Positions 1 through 5,964 of a stretch of 13,448 bases of DNA are shown one piece after another. The DNA comes from an uncultured Oscillospiraceae bacterium (GTDB lineage Bacteria; Bacillota; Clostridia; Oscillospirales; Ruminococcaceae), in the NCBI GenBank assembly GCA_934446565.1, contig CAKSEO010000062.1:1-13448 (forward strand), written 5' to 3'. The position numbers were made by a program, and so were the translations under genes. Within the stretch, counting starts at the first letter, position 1, and every line of letters begins with the position of its first letter. The notes under the pieces were generated by a model. That model worked only from the letters and a program-made list of their open reading frames with translations. It did no database searches and was not told the origin of the DNA.

Positions 1-77
1 CTAAATACCACATATCCCCGCTGTAGAAATACTGCGGGGATCGTTCGTTACATTAAATATAACGCGAACTTATTGCA
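1..77. repeat. 77-bp direct repeat, copy 1 (cut by window edge)
   Basis: All 77 bases are identical to 3147-3223. In copy 2 the first four bases are the last base of the penultimate codon plus the TAA stop of the LRR/Fn3 gene. Copy 1 may therefore be the tail of a related gene lying left of the window. The match stops at base 77, immediately before the left end of the insertion sequence. The repeat contains the hairpin at 14-41. Confidence 0.9.
14..41 (+). terminator. Terminator-like hairpin (copy 1)
   Basis: ATCCCCGC pairs with GCGGGGAT (8 bp). Inside is a T-T mismatch, then GTA/TAC closed by a GAAA loop. It follows the putative stop codon at 2-4. There is no real T-run after it, so it could act as a 3' RNA stabiliser rather than a strong intrinsic terminator. 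Confidence 0.55.
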
Positions 78-78
78 C

Positions 79-100
79 TGTAGGTTTGTCAATGATTTTG
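79..100. repeat. Left terminal inverted repeat of the IS
   Basis: It starts TGTAG and pairs imperfectly with 1101-1123. It overlaps the last codons of the transposase, whose stop is the complement of 89-91. Confidence 0.55.
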
Positions 101-1009
101 TAGGAATTCAACGGGAGAAAGCCAACCAAGAGGACGCATCGGACGATTATTAGACCGAGCGAGATGGTCTTTTAACTGCTGATTAAGGTCATCACAAGAA
201 GAAAAATTGTGGCAGGAATAGAATTTGTTATGATCTTCGTGGTGGCTGCGTTCAACCTTGCCGTTGTGGCGAGGAGTATAGGGCTTTATAAGCTTGTGGT
301 ATATACCGAGTTTGGCAGCGGTAGTCTGGAACAGCGTAAGCTTTTCCTTTAAGCCTTGAATAAACCTTGTCGTAAATTCAGGACCATTGTCGGTCTGAAC
401 GCATTCAATCCTTATGCCACGGCGTTTATACCATTTCACAGCTCGTATAAGGAAATCAGCCGAAGAATAAGTGCTGTGTTCCTCATAGCCATAAACAAAG
501 CGAAGTCTGGAAAATTCGTCAATAGCAGTGTATTGATAGAGCTTCTGTTCCTTATTGGCGAGGCAGCCCACAGGGACAAACTTGACATCTATTTGGATAC
601 GCTCTCCCGGATAAGTCATTTGTTCGTAGGGCTTGGGCTTATAGGTTAGCTTTGCTGGAGCTTGCGGAAGCAAAGCCAACCTTTTAAGGACTCGATAGAG
701 GCTCTCGACCCGGCGGGTATAACCACGTTTGCGAAGCCTGTGCCAAAGCTCGGTTAGACCGAGCTTTGGGTTGCGCCGCCGTATATCTCTGATGAGCTTT
801 AGCTCATCAGGAGTGTGCTCGTTCGGGTGGTGATGAGGGCGCTTTGATTGTTCTGCAAGGGATTCAGCTGTTCCGTCCCAGCGAGCTTTCCAGAAATATA
901 TGTACGAACGACTCTTGTTGTATTTCCTTGAGGCTCTTTTTACTCCGTACTTTTCGGAATATTTCATTAGGGATTGACGAAACCGCATTTCCTGTGTTAT
1001 ACTGTTCAT
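89..1009 (-). CDS. IS481-family DDE transposase
   Basis: This 306-residue protein catalyses movement of the surrounding insertion sequence. The N-terminal region (about 12-45) is a helix-turn-helix DNA-binding segment (YGVKRASRKYNKSRSYIYFW). The integrase-core catalytic domain follows from about 130, with D141 (IQIDVKF), D207 (QTDNGPEF) and E253 (NGKVERSHHED) as the likely DDE triad. D207 and E253 lie 45 residues apart, about ten more than the classical spacing, with the extra residues around 215-232. PYTPRHNGKVER is a hallmark of IS481/IS3-like cores. The ATG at 1007-1009 is preceded by AGAAGG (complement of 1021-1026), 11 bases upstream. The frame is uninterrupted, so the enzyme could be active. 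It is transcribed away from the LRR gene. Confidence 0.9.
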   Translation of the reverse strand: MNSITQEMRFRQSLMKYSEKYGVKRASRKYNKSRSYIYFWKARWDGTAESLAEQSKRPHHHPNEHTPDELKLIRDIRRRNPKLGLTELWHRLRKRGYTRRVESLYRVLKRLALLPQAPAKLTYKPKPYEQMTYPGERIQIDVKFVPVGCLANKEQKLYQYTAIDEFSRLRFVYGYEEHSTYSSADFLIRAVKWYKRRGIRIECVQTDNGPEFTTRFIQGLKEKLTLFQTTAAKLGIYHKLIKPYTPRHNGKVERSHHEDHNKFYSCHNFSSCDDLNQQLKDHLARSNNRPMRPLGWLSPVEFLQNH

Positions 1010-1053
1010 TGAGAGATAGACCTTCTTTCATTTGAATACGGTGTGGTAACTTT

Positions 1054-1082
1054 ATTCTAGCAGATTTTGGTCTATCTCTCAA
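1054..1082 (-). promoter_or_regulatory. Probable transposase promoter
   Basis: On the minus strand TTGAGA (complement of 1077-1082) lies exactly 17 bases from TAGAAT (complement of 1054-1059). Each hexamer matches the sigma-A consensus at 5 of 6 positions. It lies inside the IS, about 45 bases before the transposase start. Confidence 0.6.
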
Positions 1083-1100
1083 CCTTTTTTCTTACTTTGT

Positions 1101-1123
1101 CCAATATCTATTGTAGCACTACA
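1101..1123. repeat. Right terminal inverted repeat of the IS
   Basis: It ends CTACA at 1123 and is the imperfect complement of 79-100. It also contains a small internal palindrome, TGTAG-CA-CTACA, at 1112-1123. Confidence 0.55.
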
Positions 1124-1153
1124 GTTTTTTACAGCGCCTTTTTTCTGAATCAC

Positions 1154-1182
1154 TTGACATTTGTTCGATATAGTAATATAAT
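1154..1182 (+). promoter_or_regulatory. Promoter of the LRR surface-protein gene
   Basis: TTGACA (1154-1159) and TATAAT (1177-1182) are both perfect consensus hexamers, 17 bases apart. Transcription should begin near 1189, giving a leader of about 40 bases before the ATG at 1228. The leader holds a small imperfect palindrome at 1194-1209. The promoter sits only about 30 bases right of the IS end but does not use IS sequence. Confidence 0.8.
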
Positions 1183-1227
1183 GGAATATAGGTGATTTGC
1201 ATTGCAATCAAAATTTTGGAGGTAAAT

Positions 1228-3150
1228 ATGAGAAAAGGTACAAAAAGGCTGCTGTCCGGAATATCGGCGGTGGTGATATCACTTTCCGCTGTGAATGCAG
1301 TGGACGTGATTACGGCGGTTTCCGCGTTTGCAGAGGGTGGCATTGCTATCAATGAAGCTAATTTCCCAGATGAGAATTTCAGAAAGTTCATTTCGAGAAA
1401 TATTGACCGTAATTGTGACAATGTTTTATCCGAAAGCGAGATTTCTTCTGTAACAGACTTGAGTGTTAGTCATTACAACATTCAGAGTTTAGATGGTATT
1501 GAATACTTTACATCGCTCACTTATTTGGGCTGCGAAAGCAATCAGTTGACTTCATTTGACGTCAGCAAGAACACTGCGCTCGAATATTTATATTGCTACG
1601 ATAATCAGTTAATTTCACTTGATGTCAGCAAGAACACTGCGCTCAAATATTTAAAATGCTACAATAATCAGTTGGCTTCACTTGATGTCAGTAAGAACAC
1701 TGCGCTCGGCTGGTTATATTGTTACAATAATCAGTTGACATCACTCGATGTCAGCAAGAACATTTCGCTCAACTTTTTAAACTGCGACAGCAATCGGTTG
1801 ACATCACTTGATGTCAGCAAGAACACTGCGCTCACCTTTTTAAATTGCGGCAACAATCAGATGACGTCGCTTGATGTCAGCAAGAACACTGCGCTCGATC
1901 ATTTATATTGCTACAACAATCTGTTGACGTCACTTGATGTCGGCAAGAACACTGCGCTCGAATATTTATATTGCTATGGCAATGAGTTGACTTCACTTAA
2001 TGTCAGCAAGAACACTGTTCTCTATTGGTTATATTGCTACAATAATCAGTTGACGTCACTTGACGTCAGCAAGAACACTGCGCTCAAATTTTTACATTGC
2101 TACAATAATCAGTTGACGTCACTTGATTTCAGCAAGAACGCTGTGCTTACTGAGTTATCTTGCGAAGACAACGAATACATTCTTAAATCCAACAGCCTGA
2201 ACGAACTTACCGAATACGGCTTTGACGGCTCAAAGGCAAGCAACTGGCAGGGTGCAGAATATGACGCGGCAGAAAATTCTCTCAAAAATATCACAAGCGA
2301 TACCATTACATACAGCTATGATTTAGGAAATGGTAAGAGCGAAACATTCACCCTCAAGACCGGTAAGAGCAGCTCCGCCGAACCCACCAAGCCGGTAGTC
2401 ACCGCCGAGCCCACCTACGGCGGCGCCGAGATCACATGGAACTCCATCAAGGGCGCGACAAAGTACCGCATCCGCCGCAATACCGGCAGCGGCTGGGCGA
2501 CACTTGCAACGGTCAGCTCAACATCCTATACTGATACAGCGCCTGCTGTCGGCACTAACCAATATATCGTTATCCCATACATCAACGGAGAATTCAAAAC
2601 CGAATGCCAGTCAGAGATAGAAACAGTCACTATCAAGGCAGAAACTCCTGTTCTTACCGTAAAGGTGCAGGAAAACAAGGTCACAGTCACCTGGGATACC
2701 GTAAAGGGTGCGACAAAGTACCGCATCCGCCGCAACGACGGCAAGGGCTGGACAACTCTCCAGACAAGCACAAAGACAAGCTATGTCGATAACAATGCAG
2801 AAGCAGGAAAGCGTTATACATATGTCGTATATCCGTTCTTCGGGACCACCGCTGGCTCACCCTCCGCAACTGTAAAGGTGGCATTGGTGGGAAAAGCGGG
2901 TTCGGCTGCGGTATCTGCGGCGGATACCGGTAACGGAATCAAGATAAGCTGGGATAAGATCAGCGGCATAACACGTTACCGCGTCCGCCGAAACGATGGC
3001 ACAGGCTGGTATACTATGGCTTCCACCGCAAACCTCTCCTGGACTGACACAACAGCCAAAAGCGGTAATGCATATACTTATGTAGTTTATATCTTCACAA
3101 GCGGCAATACCTACGCAAACCCATCGTCAACTATTACCATCAAGCCCTAA
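1228..3150 (+). CDS. Secreted leucine-rich-repeat and Fn3-like surface protein
   Basis: This 640-residue exported protein probably binds carbohydrate, host or partner proteins at the cell surface. No enzymatic domain is seen. Residues 1-35 form a signal peptide (RKGTKR, hydrophobic core, cleavage likely after SAFA). Residues 42-72 hold a cap with an EF-hand-like loop (D60, N62, D64, V66, S68, E71). Ten tandem 21-residue LRRs cover 95-304 with a partial eleventh after them. Three fibronectin-III-like modules follow at roughly 387-467, 472-556 and 556-640, each with a K(Y)RIRR-type strand. There is no LPXTG motif, dockerin or membrane anchor, so it is either released or held non-covalently. The ATG at 1228 is chosen over an in-frame GTG at 1192 because GGAGG (1218-1222) lies 5 bases upstream. 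It has its own promoter and hairpin, so it is not part of the glycan operon. Confidence 0.85.
   Translation: MRKGTKRLLSGISAVVISLSAVNAVDVITAVSAFAEGGIAINEANFPDENFRKFISRNIDRNCDNVLSESEISSVTDLSVSHYNIQSLDGIEYFTSLTYLGCESNQLTSFDVSKNTALEYLYCYDNQLISLDVSKNTALKYLKCYNNQLASLDVSKNTALGWLYCYNNQLTSLDVSKNISLNFLNCDSNRLTSLDVSKNTALTFLNCGNNQMTSLDVSKNTALDHLYCYNNLLTSLDVGKNTALEYLYCYGNELTSLNVSKNTVLYWLYCYNNQLTSLDVSKNTALKFLHCYNNQLTSLDFSKNAVLTELSCEDNEYILKSNSLNELTEYGFDGSKASNWQGAEYDAAENSLKNITSDTITYSYDLGNGKSETFTLKTGKSSSAEPTKPVVTAEPTYGGAEITWNSIKGATKYRIRRNTGSGWATLATVSSTSYTDTAPAVGTNQYIVIPYINGEFKTECQSEIETVTIKAETPVLTVKVQENKVTVTWDTVKGATKYRIRRNDGKGWTTLQTSTKTSYVDNNAEAGKRYTYVVYPFFGTTAGSPSATVKVALVGKAGSAAVSAADTGNGIKISWDKISGITRYRVRRNDGTGWYTMASTANLSWTDTTAKSGNAYTYVVYIFTSGNTYANPSSTITIKP
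1510..2139 (+). repeat. Ten tandem 63-bp units encoding 21-residue LRRs
   Basis: Each unit encodes a variant of TALxxLxCYNNQ followed by LTSLDVSKN. A cysteine occupies the same place in every unit, and in the partial eleventh. The pattern matches the published 21-residue IRREKO class of bacterial LRRs (LxxLxC form). The DNA is also strongly conserved, for example GTCAGCAAGAACACTGCGCT recurs in most units, so the array could expand or contract by slippage or recombination. Bases that vary cluster in the LxxL-x-C segment. Confidence 0.9.
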
Positions 3151-3223
3151 ATACCACATATCCCCGCTGTAGAAATACTGCGGGGATCGTTCGTTACATT
3201 AAATATAACGCGAACTTATTGCA
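3147..3223. repeat. 77-bp direct repeat, copy 2
   Basis: Identical at all 77 positions to 1-77. It runs from the stop codon of the LRR/Fn3 gene through the hairpin at 3160-3187 and ends 5 bases before the -35 box of the glycan operon. This copy is undisturbed. Confidence 0.9.
3160..3187 (+). terminator. Terminator-like hairpin after the LRR gene (copy 2)
   Basis: Same structure as 14-41: an 8-bp GC-rich stem, one T-T mismatch, a 3-bp inner stem and a GAAA loop. It lies 10 bases after the stop codon and separates the surface-protein gene from the glycan operon promoter. The following CGTTCGTTACATT is only weakly T-rich. Confidence 0.6.
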
Positions 3224-3228
3224 AACTA

Positions 3229-3257
3229 TTGACAAATCAGCACGATTATTGTATAAT
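3229..3257 (+). promoter_or_regulatory. Main promoter of the glycan operon
   Basis: TTGACA (3229-3234) and TATAAT (3252-3257) are perfect hexamers with a 17-base spacer, predicting strong sigma-A transcription from about 3264. The leader of roughly 65 bases contains the palindrome TGTTAACA (3301-3308) and a weak ACATG/CATGT hairpin (around 3281-3302). These might be operator or attenuation elements, but nothing recognisable as a riboswitch is present. Confidence 0.8.
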
Positions 3258-3316
3258 TAATAGAGAGCGTTTGCGCTTAAACATGTGGCTGTCTGTCATG
3301 TGTTAACAATTGATCC

Positions 3317-3321
3317 GGAGG
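3317..3321 (+). promoter_or_regulatory. Ribosome binding site fixing a GTG start
   Basis: GGAGG lies 9 bases before GTG 3331. The nearby ATG at 3324 is in another frame. The alignment of the protein with CMP-sugar synthetases (VPARSGSK near the N-terminus) also requires the GTG. Confidence 0.75.
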
Positions 3322-3330
3322 AAATGACCT

Positions 3331-4341
3331 GTGGAAGTACTGGCGATAGTTCCAGCAAGAAGCGGCTCGAAATCAGTCGTTGACAAAAACATCCGCCCGA
3401 TAAACGGCAAGCCTATGCTCGCATATTCTATTGAGCATGCAAAGGCTTCAAAATATATCAACCGTGTGATACTCAGCACCGACAGCGAAAAGTATGCCGA
3501 GATCGGAAGAAGCTACGGCGCAGAGATCCCATTTATCCGTCCGGCGGAATACGCAACAGATACCGCGCTAGACATAGATGTTTTCCGCCACGCCCTGAAT
3601 TTCCTCAGAGAAAAAGAGGGATACGTCCCGGATATCGTAGTTCAGCTTCGCCCGACATACCCGATACGCCGTCCCGAGGATATCGACAAAATGGTCGAAA
3701 TGCTTATGGAATCGCCGGAAGCTGATTCCGTGCGCTGTATCGCTCCCGCCAAGGAGATCGCTTATAAAATGTGGCGCAAGTCCGATAACGGCAGGATAGT
3801 CCCGCTGCTCGACGATATCAGCGAGGCTTACAACATGCCGCGTCAGGCGCTTCCTAAGATATATTACCAGAACGCCTGCATTGACGTTGTAAGGGCTTCG
3901 GTCATCACAGAAAAGAACTCCATGAGCGGAGATGTCATACTTGGATACGAGATGGATCACAACTTTGACATCGACACTGAAAAGGACTTCGCAGACGCTG
4001 CGTTATACCTGAAGCTGAACCAGGCGCATGACAGCAAGTTCGTATTCGATATCGACGGCGTTATAGCTCAGTACCGTGAGAACCTCGACTATGCTTCGGC
4101 TGGTCCTAACGAAAGAATGATACGAGTTATCAACAAGCTTTACGACATGGGAAATCACATCGTCCTTTTCACTGCCCGCGGATTCGTGACTGGCATAGAC
4201 TGGCGCGAGGTCACGGAAAAGCAGATGAAGGACTGGGGCGTTAAATACCATGAGCTTAGATTCGGAAAGCCAGACGCGACTTTCTACATCGACGATAAAA
4301 TGCTGGATATGAACACATTGATGGACGCATTCGGCAAATAA
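3331..4341 (+). CDS. neuA: CMP-nonulosonate cytidylyltransferase fused to HAD phosphatase
   Basis: This 336-residue bifunctional protein has a first domain (1 to about 230) that resembles NeuA-type CMP-sialic acid synthetases, which transfer CMP from CTP to a nonulosonic acid. Visible motifs are VPARSGSKSVVDKNI (nucleotide loop), LSTDSEKYAEI, QLRPTYPIR and the metal pair D213/D215 (FDIDTEKDF). The second domain (about 236-336) is a compact, cap-less HAD phosphatase of the EcbF/BcbF capsule type. Its DxD nucleophile is D240/D242 (FDIDGVI), then LFTAR and finally GKPDATFYIDDK with the acidic pair. The fusion suggests dephosphorylation and activation of the same sugar acid, as in pathways that make a 9-phosphate intermediate. 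Free NeuA is usually about 220-230 residues, so the extra 100 are the HAD module. It is first in the operon and 35 bases before the NeuB gene. The exact sugar is unknown. Confidence 0.85.
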   Translation: MEVLAIVPARSGSKSVVDKNIRPINGKPMLAYSIEHAKASKYINRVILSTDSEKYAEIGRSYGAEIPFIRPAEYATDTALDIDVFRHALNFLREKEGYVPDIVVQLRPTYPIRRPEDIDKMVEMLMESPEADSVRCIAPAKEIAYKMWRKSDNGRIVPLLDDISEAYNMPRQALPKIYYQNACIDVVRASVITEKNSMSGDVILGYEMDHNFDIDTEKDFADAALYLKLNQAHDSKFVFDIDGVIAQYRENLDYASAGPNERMIRVINKLYDMGNHIVLFTARGFVTGIDWREVTEKQMKDWGVKYHELRFGKPDATFYIDDKMLDMNTLMDAFGK

Positions 4342-4376
4342 TACAACCAACAAACTGAAGAAAAAGAGGAAAGAAA

Positions 4377-5867
4377 ATGGATATTTTTGAAAACCTTATC
4401 ATCTTTGAAATGGCGAACAGCCATCAGGGCAGCGTGGAGCATGGACTTAAAATCATCAGCGAAATGGGAAAGATCGCGAGAAAGTACAACATAAAGGCGG
4501 CTGTAAAGCTTCAGTACCGTAATCTTGACACATTTATCCACCCTGCATATAAGGGAAGAACAGATGTCAAGCATATCCCGCGGTTCGAGAGCACAAGACT
4601 TTCCTACGATCAGTTCACCATCCTCGCTAATGCTATCAAGGACGAGGGAATGATCTCCATGAGCACTCCGTTCGATGAGACCGGCGTTGACTGGTGCGTT
4701 GCGCAGGGTCTGGACATCATAAAGGTCGCAAGCTGCTCCGCTATGGACTGGCCGCTTCTTGAGAAGGTCGCAGCTGCCGGAAAGCCCGTAATTATCTCTA
4801 CCGGCGGAAAGACCGTATCTGATATCGACAAGATCTACAATTTCTTTATACATCGTAATGTGCAGTTTGCATTCATGCACTGCATCGCAGAATACCCAGC
4901 CCCGATGGATCACATCCAGCTCGACTTCATGGAGAAGATGAAGAAGAGATACAGAGGTATCGACATCGGATATTCCGGACATGAGGATCCGGACGATAAT
5001 ATCGTCCCCATGCTCGCTGCCGCCAAGGGCGCAGTTCTTTTTGAGCGCCATGTTGGATATCCTACCGAGACCATCAAGCTCAACGCATATTCCATGAATC
5101 CCGATCAGGCGGATAAGTGGGTCGCTTCCATCCTCAAGGCGCAGGAGATCTGCCGCATGAAGAAGGAAAACGAAAAGTATATCAGCCAGGGCGAGCTCGA
5201 TTCCCTGCGCTCGCTGTGCAGAGGCGTTTTCGTCAAGAAGCCCGTCAAGGCAGGCGAGCCTATCACTGCGGATAATGTTTTCTTCGCAATGCCCTGCCAG
5301 GCAGACCAGATGACCAGCGGCGAATTCAAGGACGGTATCATCGCTACCCGCGATTATGCTGCAAACGACGCGGTTTATGAGATTGTAGCCATCAAGAACG
5401 TAAATATCGCAAGAAGCGTTATCCACGACGCAAAGGGTCTCCTCCTCGAAGCCGGGATAGCTCTCGGCGATAACTTCGAGGTCGAGCTTTCCCACCATTA
5501 TGGAATGGAGAAGTTCAGAGAGACAGGCGCCATCATTATCAGCCTTATCAACCGCGAATACTGCAAGAAGCTTATCATCGTTCTTCCCGGACAGAAGCAT
5601 CCTATGCATTATCACAAGGTCAAGGAGGAAACTTTCCAGCTCCTGTACGGAGACCTCCAGTGCAAGATCGACGGCGTTGAATACGATATGAAGCCCGGCG
5701 ATATCCAGACTGTAAAGAGAAACTCTCCGCACTCCTTTGAGTCAAAGCACGGCGCGATATTTGAGGAAGTATCTACTACTCATATCAAGGGCGATTCCTA
5801 TTATGAGGATCCCAACATTGCCAAGCTCGATCTCATTGAGAGAAAGACTGTTGTCGAAAATTGGTAA
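4377..5867 (+). CDS. neuB: NeuB-type nonulosonate synthase with SAF and C-terminal cupin
   Basis: This 496-residue protein probably condenses phosphoenolpyruvate with a hexose or hexosamine derivative to a nine-carbon 2-keto acid. Residues 1 to about 265 form the TIM-barrel synthase (FEMANSHQG, KLQYRN, STPFDETGVDW, IISTGG, GYSGHEDP). H202 and H225 match the metal-binding histidines of NeuB. An SAF (antifreeze-like) domain at about 278-340 starts SLCRGVFVKKPVKAGEPIT. A cupin at about 345-496 carries the metal site H411-x-H413, E417/E418 and H452 (HPMHYHKVKEE, NSPHSF), and resembles lyxose-isomerase-like cupins. The usual NeuB length is about 340-350, so the cupin is an addition. The segment after H225 (VGYPTETIKLNAYSMNP) lacks the DHxASLEP-like motif of Neu5Ac synthases, hinting at another substrate. 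The ATG follows GAGGA (4366-4370). Confidence 0.85.
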   Translation: MDIFENLIIFEMANSHQGSVEHGLKIISEMGKIARKYNIKAAVKLQYRNLDTFIHPAYKGRTDVKHIPRFESTRLSYDQFTILANAIKDEGMISMSTPFDETGVDWCVAQGLDIIKVASCSAMDWPLLEKVAAAGKPVIISTGGKTVSDIDKIYNFFIHRNVQFAFMHCIAEYPAPMDHIQLDFMEKMKKRYRGIDIGYSGHEDPDDNIVPMLAAAKGAVLFERHVGYPTETIKLNAYSMNPDQADKWVASILKAQEICRMKKENEKYISQGELDSLRSLCRGVFVKKPVKAGEPITADNVFFAMPCQADQMTSGEFKDGIIATRDYAANDAVYEIVAIKNVNIARSVIHDAKGLLLEAGIALGDNFEVELSHHYGMEKFRETGAIIISLINREYCKKLIIVLPGQKHPMHYHKVKEETFQLLYGDLQCKIDGVEYDMKPGDIQTVKRNSPHSFESKHGAIFEEVSTTHIKGDSYYEDPNIAKLDLIERKTVVENW

Positions 5868-5879
5868 TCTAACCTGATG

Positions 5880-5915
5880 ATTCTGACCATGTTCTCTTCT
5901 GAACATGGTCAGAAT
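5880..5915 (+). terminator. 15-bp perfect hairpin inside the glycan operon
   Basis: ATTCTGACCATGTTC (5880-5894) is perfectly complementary to GAACATGGTCAGAAT (5901-5915) around a TCTTCT loop, extended by G-T pairs at the base. TTTGGTGTTT follows. It could be a partial terminator, a stability element protecting the neuA-neuB message, or a protein-binding palindrome. It begins 13 bases after the neuB stop. Confidence 0.6.
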
Positions 5916-5929
5916 TTGGTGTTTATAAT
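5900..5929 (+). promoter_or_regulatory. Possible secondary promoter before the sialyltransferase
   Basis: TATAAT (5924-5929) is a perfect -10 box. TGAACA (5900-5905), 18 bases upstream and inside the right arm of the hairpin, matches the -35 consensus at 4 of 6. The start codon is 35 bases downstream in an AT-rich leader. The support is weak; it may just be AT-rich spacer. Confidence 0.3.
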
Positions 5930-5964
5930 TTAAATTTCTAACGATTTGGTAGGTTATTTTATAT

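Larger units (their letters stand above)
79..1123 (-). mobile_element. IS481-type insertion sequence, about 1.05 kb
   Basis: A single DDE transposase gene on the minus strand fills a segment bounded by imperfect terminal inverted repeats. The left end begins TGTAG at 79 and the right end finishes CTACA at 1123. About 16 of 22 positions match between 79-100 and the complement of 1101-1123 when single gaps are allowed. TGT...ACA ends and about 1 kb length fit the IS481 family. No target-site duplication is visible: the left flank is TTATTGCAC and the right flank GTTTTTTAC. The element looks intact. Exact ends are uncertain by a base or two. Confidence 0.75.

Noticed and set aside
84..93. TTTGTCAAT in the IS end is the reverse complement of ATTGACAAA at the operon promoter
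   Set aside because: Nine bases in AT-rich DNA, coding for the last transposase residues on one side and a -35 box on the other; most likely chance.
356..1082. Short open frames on both strands over the IS
   Set aside because: They overlap the intact transposase and show no domain. No second IS reading frame or frameshift site is needed for a single-ORF IS481 element.
1192..1227. Upstream GTG start for the LRR protein
   Set aside because: It lies almost at the predicted transcription start and has no ribosome site. ATG 1228 has GGAGG and gives a proper signal peptide.
1510..2139. Regular 63-bp repeats considered as CRISPR or satellite DNA
   Set aside because: They keep one reading frame and encode LRRs; there are no spacers.
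3258..3330. Riboswitch in the operon leader
   Set aside because: About 65 bases with only weak stems and no recognised aptamer core.
3568..4353. Minus-strand open frames opposite the neuA-HAD gene
   Set aside because: No ribosome site or motif; they lie opposite a gene with clear catalytic motifs.
4284..5732. 482-codon open frame on the minus strand opposite neuB
   Set aside because: It is in the exact mirror frame of neuB and is open because TTA, CTA and TCA codons are nearly absent there. The protein has no recognisable motif, and neuB is a clear family member.
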